Below are positions 18,506-27,500 of a DNA stretch of 64,000 nt, one piece after another (within the stretch, counting starts at the first letter, position 1; each line of letters opens with the position of its first letter). The translations under genes were made by a program, and so were the position numbers. The DNA comes from G965116155 sp965116155 (GTDB taxonomy: Bacteria; Bdellovibrionota; Bdellovibrionia; Bdellovibrionales; UBA1609): assembly GCA_965116155.1 (NCBI GenBank), contig OZ220488.1, positions 1 to 64,000 on the forward strand. Reading direction: 5' to 3'. A model generated the notes under the pieces. It did not search any database, was not told where the DNA came from, and worked only from the letters and a program-made list of their open reading frames with translations.

Positions 18506-18554
18506 AAAAAGGGAGGCGGTTTTTTTACCTCCTTTTGAGGGCTCCTACCCTCAA
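18506..18554 (+). terminator. two hairpins after the cox-cutA-EF-G2 operon
   Basis: Nine bases after the stop, AAAAGGGAGG pairs imperfectly with CCTCCTTTT around a T-rich loop (18506-18535). A second hairpin, TTGAGGG CTCCTA CCCTCAA (about 18535-18554), overlaps its end. The first ends in TTTT, so it is a plausible intrinsic terminator. No other feature is clear up to the Shine-Dalgarno at 18711. Confidence 0.6.
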
Positions 18555-18725
18555 TTACATGCGCTTAGGTTATACTTCAGCGTCGACTAGCTCAAATCAC
18601 GCAGCAGGCTTTGCTGGACAAAAAACACCAAGATTTTGTAGACTCAAGCACTTGGTGTAGCCTTGAGCCGATGGGCTGTAGAAACCACGCCTTTACACCA
18701 GAACATATGCGTAAGGAGAGAGTCC

Positions 18726-19589
18726 ATGGGGTGGGGTTTTAAAACCAGCGCCTGCTTAGCTTGTTGGGCTTTGGGTGTTTGTCAGGCTTTTGGTGCTGAT
18801 GCGCTGAGGTATTTAAATAAAGACGACGACCCTCGCTTGCATAGGGTGGCAGAGTCTTTGGCCCTTTTAACAAGACCTCAGAGTGTAGCTTATGGCAAAA
18901 GCCATTGCACGGCTTTTTTGATTGGTCCGCGCTTAGTGGCTACAGCAGGCCACTGCCTTAGAGGGGTGCCGCCAGCAAGCTGCAATGGGGTGAGGGTTTC
19001 ATTTGACTACCGTACGGGGCAAAAAATTGCAGGCAGTAGAAACTTGCATGACCCCATTTACCGTTGCAAGCGTATAGTGGACATAGGCTCAAGAGGTTCG
19101 GATTATGCCCTTATAGAGCTGGATCGTCCGGTTTTGGATCGCAGGTTTTTACGTTTGCAATACGGCAAAGCGGGGACTACAGAAGTGCTGGATTTTTTAG
19201 GCTATGGTGGGTTCTCTTGGCCCGTGGCTCGGCACACGCGACAACAACAGAATCTGGCCTTTGGTTATGGCCCGAGCCTCCTTGTTATAGCAGGTGCACA
19301 CATAGCAAATGGCATGTCAGGATCCCCTGTTGTTAATGCCCATACTTTAGAGGTTATAGGCATTGCGCACTCCGTTGTGGAAGGCCGCTCGAAAGGCCGG
19401 GATTATGTTTATACTCGAGCCCATAGAATAGCCCTTCTAAAGAACACCATACATACAGCGCATTTAGCAGCCGATGCACCTAAGCAAAAACAAAAATGGC
19501 GCTTGCCTGAAGGTAAAATCCAAAACCTTAAAGTTCGTGTCCAGTGGTGTAGGATGCTTCTTACGAGAAGGTATGATTTTCCATTTTGA
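18726..19589 (+). CDS. secreted trypsin-like serine protease
   Basis: 288 residues from an ATG preceded by TAAGGAGAG. A signal peptide ends near residue 23 (CQAFGAD). The chymotrypsin-fold triad is visible: His76 in VATAGHC, Asp126 in SRGSDYALIELD and Ser198 in NGMSGSPVV, with Cys pairs near the His. The Gly-Ser-Pro after the catalytic Ser resembles V8/glutamyl-endopeptidase-type enzymes rather than GDSGGP trypsins. The last 20 residues are basic and run towards a family A repeat; the stop is six bases before its first box. Likely a periplasmic or secreted endopeptidase. Confidence 0.88.
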   Translation: MGWGFKTSACLACWALGVCQAFGADALRYLNKDDDPRLHRVAESLALLTRPQSVAYGKSHCTAFLIGPRLVATAGHCLRGVPPASCNGVRVSFDYRTGQKIAGSRNLHDPIYRCKRIVDIGSRGSDYALIELDRPVLDRRFLRLQYGKAGTTEVLDFLGYGGFSWPVARHTRQQQNLAFGYGPSLLVIAGAHIANGMSGSPVVNAHTLEVIGIAHSVVEGRSKGRDYVYTRAHRIALLKNTIHTAHLAADAPKQKQKWRLPEGKIQNLKVRVQWCRMLLTRRYDFPF

Positions 19590-19595
19590 TAAAGC

Positions 19596-20082
19596 GCGGG
19601 GCTTTGGCGAGAGTGTGGTCGCCTTGGGACTGCACTTACTGGCCAAGTTTGTTTTGCTAGCGCTCTGATGCTTACGCACTTATAGGTCGCAAAATGCCCT
19701 GCGGGACGCTTATTCCGTAAGGATAAAAGCGCCAGCAAAAACACTTTGATCAGAGACGCAGACACGTTGGCAGCCCCTGCAAGGGGCGCCAGCCAAGGTG
19801 GCAAGCGAGGTTCTCACTCAAAGTGTTTTTGCGCGCTAGACAGCTATCAACGCGCCGATAGCTTTGGGGGCTCTCTAACCCCAAAGCGTCCAAAATCACT
19901 TAACCTAGTGTGCCGCCGCTTTATCCAGCACGTGAGGGCACCCTGGCTTAGGCCGCTTGCCTGGCGCACCTAAAGGTGCGTCCATAGGCTGCGCTCTCTG
20001 GCCAGGGTATCCTCACTAACACTTTTATGCTTACGCACTTTATCTCAGAAAATTTTATTAGTCCTTTAACAAGTGTTTACCC
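19596..20082. repeat. palindromic repeat family A, mosaic of partial units
   Basis: Several partial units joined head to tail in a gap of about 670 bases between convergent genes. Visible parts: the GCGGGGCTTTGGCGAGAGTG box; the inverted end box GCTAGCGCTCTGATGCTTACGC; CAAAAACACTTTGA (19736) pairing with TCAAAGTGTTTTTG; CTTTGGGG pairing with CCCCAAAG (about 19862-19885); and a unit with ACCCTGGC pairing with GCCAGGGT around the cap CGCACCT AA AGGTGCG. A 27-base segment at about 19837-19863 recurs inverted at about 48463-48489. No convincing ORF. Confidence 0.8.
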
Positions 20083-20278
20083 GAGCGTACGGGGCTTTGA
20101 CGACAGTCTGGTAGCGATAGGCTTAGAGATCGCCTATCGCTACAGGGCCATAGATGCCGTATAGCCCATAAAATTTTCTGCGGGACGCTTGTCTCTATCG
20201 CGGACACCCCCTAAAGGGGGTTGCGCTAGAGACTGCGCTTTATCCCAGAAAATTTTATTAGTCCTTTAAAAGGTCTAC
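20083..20278. repeat. palindromic repeat family A, complete reference copy
   Basis: The clearest full unit. Order: box CGTACGGGGCTTTGACGACA; hairpin 1 GTAGCGATAGGC with GCCTATCGCTAC; connector AGGGCCATAGATGCCGTATA; outer arm AAAATTTTCTGCGGGA pairing with TCCCAGAAAATTTT; middle stem GTCTCTA with TAGAGAC; cap CCCCCTAAAGGGGG; and the end TTAGTCCTTTAA. Other copies keep the boxes but have different, still complementary, stem sequences. The 3' end reaches into the stop region of the next gene on the minus strand. Confidence 0.9.
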
Positions 20279-20737
20279 TAAACATTCTCCCCAGTAGTCG
20301 GGAGTGTTGTGAGCGAATTCTATTAGTATGTGGAATACGCCTTGGCCTTTGTGCCACGCTTGCACCACTAGGCCTTCCATGTCTAGCACCATTTGAGGCA
20401 CATGCCACAAAATCCGCTGCCCCACTAAAGGGTCCAAATGCAGATTGCCTTTAAGACTGTGGCAAAGATCCGCGCGGTCTAGCTCGAGCTTGATCACTGT
20501 GGGGGAGATTTCTAAAAAACGCGCATACGAGCAAACCACCTGGTAGTCTTCTAAGGTTGTTAGATCTATGGCTTTCAGGTGCTGCACTTTTACGATCTGC
20601 TTTTTTTGTCTGCGCCACCTTTTGCGTAAGTCTTTTTTGGCTGCTTGTCTAAAACCCACTTCCTTAGCCCCCTTGCCAGACCTTGGTCCTGCTACTCTTT
20701 TCGGCACGCTCTGCACGCGGCTAAAGTGCGTAAGCAT
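20258..20737 (-). CDS. PilZ-like small protein
   Basis: 159 residues in this reading. A basic N-terminal part (RKRWRRQKKQ at about 38-47) is followed by a beta-rich domain ending GVFHILIEFAHNTPDYWGE, which resembles the end of PilZ-type domains. The RxxxR/DxSxxG c-di-GMP motifs are not evident, so ligand binding is doubtful. The first residues (Met-Leu-Thr-His-Phe) are encoded by a family A end box, so the true start may be one of the GTG codons 7-26 codons later. The last codons lie in another family A copy. The family call is tentative. Confidence 0.45.
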   Translation of the reverse strand: MLTHFSRVQSVPKRVAGPRSGKGAKEVGFRQAAKKDLRKRWRRQKKQIVKVQHLKAIDLTTLEDYQVVCSYARFLEISPTVIKLELDRADLCHSLKGNLHLDPLVGQRILWHVPQMVLDMEGLVVQAWHKGQGVFHILIEFAHNTPDYWGECLVDLLKD

Positions 20738-20917
20738 AAAGGTGTTAGTGAGGGCGCCCTGGTCAAAGAGTGCAGCCTTCCTGATAGCACTTTAGCTATC
20801 CAGTTCTCCCTTGAAATCCTGGGGCTTTTCGCTTGCCACCTGCTTAACACCCCGCAAAGGGGAGCAGGTGGCTTTGCTATCCGCCCAAAATTTCAAGGGG
20901 CCACTTTTATGCTTACG
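20728..20917. repeat. palindromic repeat family A, CCTTGAAAT subtype
   Basis: Bounded by GCGTAAGCATAAAGGTG at the left and CTTTTATGCTTACGC at the right. Within it CCTTGAAAT pairs with ATTTCAAGG, CCACCTGCT with AGCAGGTGG, and CCCC with GGGG round a GCAAA loop. An inverted, related copy occupies 31902-32030. It lies directly 3' of ybaB. Confidence 0.85.
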
Positions 20918-20918
20918 C

Positions 20919-21242
20919 CTAAAGCATAGATGACCCCATTCCACCTGGCGCAATACGAGACACTTCTTTCTCCCATACACTTTTAAGCTCTTTTGTGGCC
21001 GTATTGGTAGCTGTTAAAACAAGGTCTTCTAGCATGCTGGGGTCTTTTTCTTCTAACACCTCTGGGCTGATGCTAAGTTTTTTTAACAAGTAATCCCCCC
21101 CAAGCTCCACTTTGACCGCCTCGCCTCCCGCACTGGCACAAAAACTGCGTTCTTTAAATTCGGTTTTTAGTTTTTCCATACGGCGCTGCATTTGCCCTGC
21201 TTGCTTCATTAAATTTTGTAACCCGCCTCCACCAAATGTCAT
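20919..21242 (-). CDS. ybaB: YbaB/EbfC nucleoid-associated protein
   Basis: 107 residues of the YbaB/EbfC family, small dimeric DNA-binding proteins found next to dnaX and recR in many bacteria. The LMKQAGQMQRRMEKLKTEF helix, the central beta hairpin (VKVELGGDYLLKKLSISPE) and the C-terminal helix are visible. Its ATG overlaps the dnaX stop (ATGA), confirming the dnaX-ybaB operon. recR, the usual third gene, is found at 60.1 kb after smc instead. Confidence 0.92.
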   Translation of the reverse strand: MTFGGGGLQNLMKQAGQMQRRMEKLKTEFKERSFCASAGGEAVKVELGGDYLLKKLSISPEVLEEKDPSMLEDLVLTATNTATKELKSVWEKEVSRIAPGGMGSSML

Positions 21243-22909
21243 AATGTGTCTCCTTTGTGTGTTTCTTTTATATCCACTAATTGTGCCTCCAGTATGCGCT
21301 CGACTTTTTGTACCAAGGGGTCAGCTTTAATACGAGCACGCAGCTCTTTTTGCAAGCGCATTTTTTCGTTATGTACAGAAGGCAAATGCTCCTGCACGGC
21401 TGTGGAGCTCAGCTTTATTTGGTAATCCTTGCCCCAAAACTGTTTTAAAAACTTTTTAATCTTCAAAGCTTCTTGTCCTTTTAAAGCGTGGAGCAAAAAA
21501 GTGTTATCCTGTGGCACACCTAGGTGCAAATAGTCCCCTCTGTCACCTAGCCAGTATACATGTTTTAGTCCCGCACCTAGCTTAGGAGCAGCTTTGCTAA
21601 GTTTGCTTACAAAATCGCACCAGTTTTTAAAATTTTTGGCTAAAGGCACTTTCGCAGCCGAGAGCTCACTTGCGCAGCTAGCTTGGGGCTCTGTTTTGCT
21701 TTCTGTGCTGCGCTCTACGTTATTTTTTAGCAAGGGAGCAGCAGCAGAGGCATGAGGAACATGCAAAGACTTAAGCGCCAGCTCAGCCTTGCTAAGCCAA
21801 GTGCCCAGGTGGCCAAACTTTGGGGCGCGTGCTAAGCGCAGCATTAAAACCTCTAGCACATGGTGCCCGCCGGCAGATTGGGCTAAATCTTGTGCTCCCT
21901 TAAAACCCATATCAAACAAAACATGCAGGCTTTGGGTCGAGGTTTGTTCTAGTAGTTCTTGAGGCACCTGTATGCATGGGTCTTGGGCTATGTGGTTTAG
22001 CTCTTTAGTCCCCAACTCCTTAGCCAGTAGCAGATTGCGTATTTGTCCTAAAAGCTCACTCACAAACAGCGCAGGCTCCAAGCCCAGCTCTTGCACCTGC
22101 TGAGACACCTTAAAAGCCTCTTGAGGGTCTTGTTTTAACAAGGCCTCTACAGCCCTTAGTACCAGTTTGACATCCACCACTCCCAAGGCCGACATCACCT
22201 GTTCGGGGCTGAGGCTTTGATTGCTTCCTAAAAAACCCACCACCTGCTCAAGGGCGCTCTGTGCATCACGCATGCTACCATCTGCCACACGCACAATGGG
22301 CCACAAGGCCTCTTGGCTTAGTAGGAGTTTGTCGGTTTTGCAAATGTGTTGCAAGTGGCTGAGAATTTTTTGCGCGCTAATGCGCCTAAAATTAAAACGC
22401 ACACAGCGCGACAAAACGGTTGATGGGAGCTTGTGAGCCTCAGTGGTAGCGAGCACAAACAGTACATGGGGGGGAGGTTCTTCTAAAGTTTTTAGCAGGG
22501 CATTAAAGGCCGCTCCCGTGAGCATGTGGACTTCGTCTATAATATAAATTTTCCACTTACCAGCCGCAGCGCGCGCTGTGACGCTTTGCCTTAGCTCTCG
22601 CACGGCTTCGACACCATTGTGGCTGGCGCCGTCAATTTCTAAAACATCTAAGCCTGCAGACCGCGATATCTGCAAACATTCGGTGCATTTTAAACAAGCC
22701 CGCACCCCTATAGGCTGCAGGCACCTGAGACTTTGAGCCAAAATGCGTGCGGCCGAGGTTTTGCCCGTGCCTCTGGGGCCTGAAAACAGCATCGCATGGG
22801 GGATGCGGTTTTTTTTTAAACACTGCTCCAGTGCCTGCCCTATATGCTCTTGTCCTACAAGCTCCTTTAAGCCATGAGGGCGCCACCTGCGTGCTATTAC
22901 TTTATACAT
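21239..22909 (-). CDS. dnaX: DNA polymerase III subunits gamma/tau
   Basis: Clamp-loader ATPase of the replicative polymerase; 556 residues from the ATG at 22909 (MYKVIARRWRP), the conserved family start. The 24 codons upstream read partly through a family A repeat and are not conserved. Walker A GPRGTGKT is at 44-51, the zinc-binding Cys cluster (CLQ..ACLKCTEC) at about 63-80, and the DEVH Walker B, followed by SRC sensor region further on. The tau-like C-terminal part is less conserved. The SRP RNA gene lies upstream on the same strand, a common arrangement. Confidence 0.94.
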   Translation of the reverse strand: MYKVIARRWRPHGLKELVGQEHIGQALEQCLKKNRIPHAMLFSGPRGTGKTSAARILAQSLRCLQPIGVRACLKCTECLQISRSAGLDVLEIDGASHNGVEAVRELRQSVTARAAAGKWKIYIIDEVHMLTGAAFNALLKTLEEPPPHVLFVLATTEAHKLPSTVLSRCVRFNFRRISAQKILSHLQHICKTDKLLLSQEALWPIVRVADGSMRDAQSALEQVVGFLGSNQSLSPEQVMSALGVVDVKLVLRAVEALLKQDPQEAFKVSQQVQELGLEPALFVSELLGQIRNLLLAKELGTKELNHIAQDPCIQVPQELLEQTSTQSLHVLFDMGFKGAQDLAQSAGGHHVLEVLMLRLARAPKFGHLGTWLSKAELALKSLHVPHASAAAPLLKNNVERSTESKTEPQASCASELSAAKVPLAKNFKNWCDFVSKLSKAAPKLGAGLKHVYWLGDRGDYLHLGVPQDNTFLLHALKGQEALKIKKFLKQFWGKDYQIKLSSTAVQEHLPSVHNEKMRLQKELRARIKADPLVQKVERILEAQLVDIKETHKGDTL

Positions 22910-22963
22910 AAAAAACAGCCTAGTCCGAATGCTTTGAGCATAGCCTCTATGTTTACTTAATGC

Positions 22964-23334
22964 ATGGGGCTTTGACGGCAACCTGGTCGCCTTGGGCTTA
23001 GAGATCGCCCAAGGCTACAGGGCCGTAGATGCCGTATAGCCCATAAAATTTTCTGGTGCGTGAGCTATCCAGCACGTGAGGCCGCCCTGGCATAGCCGCT
23101 CGCCTTGCACACCTAAAGGTGTGTCAGCAGGCTGCGCTCTCTGGTCAGGGCCTCTCACTAACACTTTTATGCTTACGCCCAATTAAAGCGCTAGTAAAAA
23201 CTCTTTAAGCAGTAAGTGAAGCCCCTTTGCCCCCCGTAGGGGGTGTCATGTAAGGGGGCGAAACAAAAGCCTTAAAGAGTTTTTACGACCTATACAGCTT
23301 ACGCACCAGCAAATTTTATTAGTCCTTTAAATAG
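22964..23334. repeat. palindromic repeat family A, two units
   Basis: The first unit has the GGGGCTTTGACGGCAACCTGG box, the perfect hairpin GCCTTGGGC/GCCCAAGGC and the connector AGGGCCGTAGATGCCGTATA, then loses its outer arm after AAAATTTTCTG. A second unit reads CTATCCAGCACGTGAGGCCG with CCCTGG-type arms and the cap CACACCTAAAGGTGTG; the matching cap at 19966 is CGCACCTAAAGGTGCG. A third stretch pairs AAAAACTCTTTAAG (23197) with CTTAAAGAGTTTTT. The right end TTAGTCCTTTAA touches the SRP RNA 3' end. Confidence 0.85.
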
Positions 23335-23335
23335 G

Positions 23336-23432
23336 GTCCCAGGCCGCTGAGTTGCAGTCTCAGCTTTCACCCACCTGCCGCCGCCCTCCGCTGCTTCCTT
23401 CCGGACCTGACGGGTTGGAGCAACAGCCTGCG
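23336..23432 (-). ncRNA. ffs: signal recognition particle RNA, small (4.5S) type
   Basis: The minus strand contains GTCAGGTCCGGAAGGAAGC at about 23394-23412, the almost invariant SRP domain IV asymmetric and apical loop that binds Ffh. The flanks pair: CAGGC...GTTGC at the 5' side (23430 downward) with GCAAC...GCCTG near 23342. Length is about 97 bases, the small type without an Alu domain. It is upstream of dnaX on the same strand, as in many proteobacteria. Exact ends are approximate, and the 3' side abuts a family A repeat. Confidence 0.92.
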
Positions 23433-23531
23433 TCAAAAGCTTTAACAACAAAACCCCAGCGCACCTAAGACCAAGAACCAACATAACGGGTCACGCGGTA
23501 CGAGCCAAGCACTCGTGGCTGCATAAGCCGA

Positions 23532-23613
23532 GCAATAAATTTAATTTATACAAAACGGCAAAACATGGCGCCTACTTCTTTCTGAGAAGCCTTTGCCAAA
23601 AAAAATTTATTGC
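23532..23613. repeat. nested inverted repeat upstream of ffs and a barrel gene
   Basis: Three nested stems: GCAATAAATTT (23532-23542) with AAATTTATTGC (23603-23613), GGCAAA with TTTGCC, and CTTCT TTCTG AGAAG. The layout resembles the family A architecture (arm, middle stem, cap) but none of its conserved boxes is present. It sits between the divergent ffs and barrel-protein genes. Confidence 0.65.
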
Positions 23614-23710
23614 ACGTTGTCAGTAAAAGGGTGCCGTGCTTGCACTCAAGTAGGATGGCTTTTTAGAGTTATGGGGACTGGGTTGAGAGGCATTCGGGGG
23701 ACCAAAAGGC

Positions 23711-24556
23711 ATGGCACAAGGTAAGCAAGGCTTGGGGCAACACAGCGGATGCGTGCTGCTCTGCTTGGCTTTAGGCGGCTGGGTTAGCTTGGGGGTGCGC
23801 CCAGCCGCTGCTGCCTTCTCTGTGGGGGAGTATCCGCTTAACTTGGGGGCCAGGCTCAGGCTCACCCGCACACTTTATGGCAGCTCCACTGCAGGGCATG
23901 CGGTGAGCACTTTGGTGGGTGTTAATGCCACGCTTAAAATGTCAAGCTACAGCGTGGGTACGAGCGTGTCTTTTGGTTTGAACCCTCAAGAGCAGGTGTT
24001 TGTATCTAATTTGCCTATTACCCTTAGCCGCAAACCGTGGGAGTTGGGGGAGGGTCTTACACTTACGCCCCATGGGAGTGTGGATTTGCCTTTGAGTCCG
24101 CAGCAACGCAAGCAAAACAGCTACCGTGGTGGCCTGAGCGCAGGTATGGGCTTGGGTTACGCATGGCACAAGAGCAAGGGGGGGTGGTTTGATGTGGGAG
24201 CGAGCTTGAGCGCAGGGAAGAGCTTTTACCGCTCGAAGTACACGGCTGAAGATAGCCCCAATGTGAGCCAGAGTGCGCAGTTGGCTTTAAATTGCACAAG
24301 GAGCTTTGGACAGCAAGAAAAATGGCTGGTGTCCGTTGGTTTTGGTGTAGACCTGTTGCGCTCTTACGATACGCGCACGCGGGCGGTTTTGTCATCTTCA
24401 CAAAGTTTAAAGTGGCAGGCTTTGGAGTCGGTGTCTTTGTTAATGGGGCACACGCATGCCGCTACCGAAATGGACCAAACAGGCACGCGCACGCGGGTGA
24501 CTCTGTTTGGCAAAAATAGTTCGCGTTTTTTTACTCAGGTTAATGCGCATTTTTAG
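23711..24556 (+). CDS. outer-membrane beta-barrel protein, unknown
   Basis: 281 residues. A signal peptide of about 35 residues ends near PAAAAFS. The rest alternates polar and hydrophobic residues in strands (LRLTRTLYG, YSVGTSVSFGLN, GLSAGMGLGYAWHKSKGG, KWLVSVGFGVDLLRSYD) and closes with QVNAHF, a terminal Phe expected for BAM-assembled barrels. Roughly 12 strands would fit. It is followed after 26 bases by the metalloprotease lipoprotein, so the two may be co-transcribed. An AAAAGG lies just before the ATG. No specific family recognised. Confidence 0.65.
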   Translation: MAQGKQGLGQHSGCVLLCLALGGWVSLGVRPAAAAFSVGEYPLNLGARLRLTRTLYGSSTAGHAVSTLVGVNATLKMSSYSVGTSVSFGLNPQEQVFVSNLPITLSRKPWELGEGLTLTPHGSVDLPLSPQQRKQNSYRGGLSAGMGLGYAWHKSKGGWFDVGASLSAGKSFYRSKYTAEDSPNVSQSAQLALNCTRSFGQQEKWLVSVGFGVDLLRSYDTRTRAVLSSSQSLKWQALESVSLLMGHTHAATEMDQTGTRTRVTLFGKNSSRFFTQVNAHF

Positions 24557-24582
24557 GTTTTGAAAATCAAAGGGGGTAAAGT

Positions 24583-27500
24583 GTGACATGCCGTAAAATC
24601 TTGCTCATAGTAATTGCATGGGGGTGTAGCGCCTGTGCGCGCTTAGATTACATACCTGTGCTTAAGGATGACGCGACCCTGTCGCCCAAAATTACGCTTA
24701 TGGGCCAAGCTGTGCCTCAGGATTTAGGGCGCAGCTTGTCTCAAGACGAGTGGGTGTACTTACCTTCGAGCCTTAAAAGCTCGCGCACGAATGCGCATTG
24801 GTTTCCGTATTTTGTGGGCGAGACCAAGAGGGTGCGTTTTCGTATGGGAGAGTCACACATCAGAGTGGTAGAGTCGGACCCAGAAGAGCGTTTTTCTGCT
24901 AATCCGACTAACCAGAAGTCTTTGCTTCTTATACCCATTGAGCATGTAGAGTACGCTTGTCGCAAAAATTCTTATGGCAAATGCACCAACCGCGAAGAGG
25001 AGCGGCAAGACATTGCTTGGCATAAAAAAACCCACTTTAAGCTCGATGTTGCAAAGATGCAGCAACAGGGATTTAACTTTTTGCCCGACCATTGGGACAG
25101 CCTGTTTGGCTCTTGCTTAACTCCTACTCATACGCAGATGGTGTCGTTTAAGTTAGAGGATGGGGTGTTGAATTTTGAGTTAGAAAGGCACTTTAAATCG
25201 AGCGTGGCTTGCAATATGCAGCGCCTGCGTGAAGCGTCGGATTTGGCCGATTTAGACTTTAGCGTGCGTGTGCATTACTCTTTTGTGCGCGCAGATAAAG
25301 TGGTTTCTCCCACTTATAAGCCCTTGGTGGTGGCGCACAATAAGACTATGCCGTTTGGCTTTTTTCATAATACCCGGCGCAGATTGTCGGTGGATAACCG
25401 CGACGAACTTGCAGGGGAGAGCTTTTTGATCAACCGCTGGGAGCCGGGGGCTAAAATTACTTACTACCTGAGCCCGGAGTTTCAAAAGCCAGAGCATGCC
25501 GATTTAAGGCGCATTACTTTTGAGGTGGTGCGGAATCTAAATGACGTGCTTTCCAAGGGCACAAGTGGCACTAAGATTGTGTTAGAGGATGCTAGGCCGG
25601 GCATGGGTATTGGAGATGTGCGGCACTCGTTTATTGTGCTAGAGGAAGACCCGCACTATATGAGCCCTGCGGGCTATGGGCCTGCTGCAACAGATCCTTT
25701 AACGGGCGAAATTTTAAGCGGCCGTGTGGTTATGTACTTAGGAGCTCTTAAGTACAGCGTGTCGCATATGTATAGCGAAATTGTAGAGCACCAAAAAAAA
25801 TCTGCTAACCAAAAAAAACCGCCCAGCCCTTTGCTGATGCAGTTTATGTTTCAGCACGCGGCACGTGATAAGAGCCCGGCGCAAAAAGATCCATCCTCAT
25901 CCGTGGAGGAGGATCATAGCCCTGTGGGTGAGGCTGATGATGCACCACACAGCCATGCGCGCGGGACTGGGTCTGGGCATGGCGAAATGCGCAGCATGTT
26001 GCGAGGGGAGCATATTCATAAAATGGGTGGTGTGCCTTATGCCAAGCGCTTGCAGGATTTGATAGACCAAAAAAACTTTAAAACTGCGCGGCGTGTTTTT
26101 ATGGAGCATCACAATATGTATCCAGCGGATCACTTTGCGGGTGTAGGGGATGTGAGCAAAATGCCTCCTGCTTTGAGGGATGAGTTGACCCATGTGTTGC
26201 AGGAGCAGTTATGCGCAGCGCCCAAGGCTGGATGCAAGAGCAAAAAGGCGCTGTTGGCGTGGCATGACTTGAGTGATGAGCAAAAAAAGCATGCCATTAA
26301 GGTGATTATGCCTTTTATTTGGGGGCCTATTTTGGCGCATGAAATAGGCCACACTTTGGGTTTAAGGCATAACTTTATGGGCTCAGAAGACAAGGAGAAC
26401 TTTTACTCTGTCAAAGAGCTCGAGCAAATGGGCTTTGCGGGTCGCGAGATGCGGTATTCGTCTATGATGGATTACCCTGGCCACTGGTTTAACACTTTGC
26501 CGATTGCTGGCAAATACGACATTGCGGCCTTGAGGTACGCTTATGACGAACAGGTGCAATTAAAAGGCGGCGAGTGGATTGAGCTAGAAAAGCTCAACAA
26601 GCAGCATGCTGGTACTGCTTTGAAGCCGTATTATTTTTGTACAGATTCCCATGTGCCGCTAAGCCCGCGTTGCAATAGGTTTGATGAGGGTGCGAGCTTG
26701 CTAGAGATTGTGGGGTTTTACGTAGAGCGGTATGAATCTTTTTACAAGTGGCGTAACTTAAGAAACCAACGCCGTGTGTTTTCGGAGTACGATGAGCCTT
26801 ATTATCTCATGGCCCGCTGGGAGGAGTTTTTTCAAATCCGCCGTGTGCTTGACTGGTATTCGAGCTTGCTTTTGGCCTATGGAGATGTACCTGAGATAGC
26901 CTGGCAGGTGGTGCCAGAGCTGGTGGATTTACGAAAGTCTTTAAAAAAGGCGGCTGAGTTTTTTGCCAAAATCATCACTCAGCCGGCGAGGCACTGTGTG
27001 GTGCAGAGTGCTACAGCGGGTGTGCAGGTGGTGCCGCTAGAGTGGTTTTCAAAGACAGCTTTAAGCTGCTTGGATCCTCGTGTGAGGTGGCCCAAAGGTG
27101 TGCTTGCTTTAGGCGAGGGGGGTAAGTTTTTTAACTCGCGTAGGGGTAGGCATGCCAATAGAGACGCAGGGGCTATTGATGTGCGTGGCATTTGGGTAGA
27201 TAAGCTCTTGGCGTGGCAGATGCTTATTGGAGGCAATATGCCTTTGGGCGGAGGCGTGGTGCAGCGTCAGTCTTGGCCTATGAGCTTTATGCAGGTGCCG
27301 GAGTTAAGCGATACCGTGCGCCAGTTGGTTAGGGATGTATTTGTAGACGAAGCTAAGGGAGAGCTGGATTTAAGATTTGTACAGTATGCTCCTTTAAGGC
27401 TTACGTCTTTTCAGCACAAGATGTTTAGCATTCACCCGGACTTAAGATATCCGCATGTGAGCAACTCGCACATTGTGTTTAAGCCTGTGCATGGTTTTAC

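Noticed and set aside
19596..20278. Integron attC array
   Set aside because: Folded structure with conserved boxes is similar in principle, but the RYYYAAC/GTTRRRY core boxes are not consistently present and no integrase is seen.
22910..22981. Extended N-terminus of dnaX
   Set aside because: Conserved DnaX start MYKVIARRWRP begins at 22909; the upstream codons run into a family A repeat.
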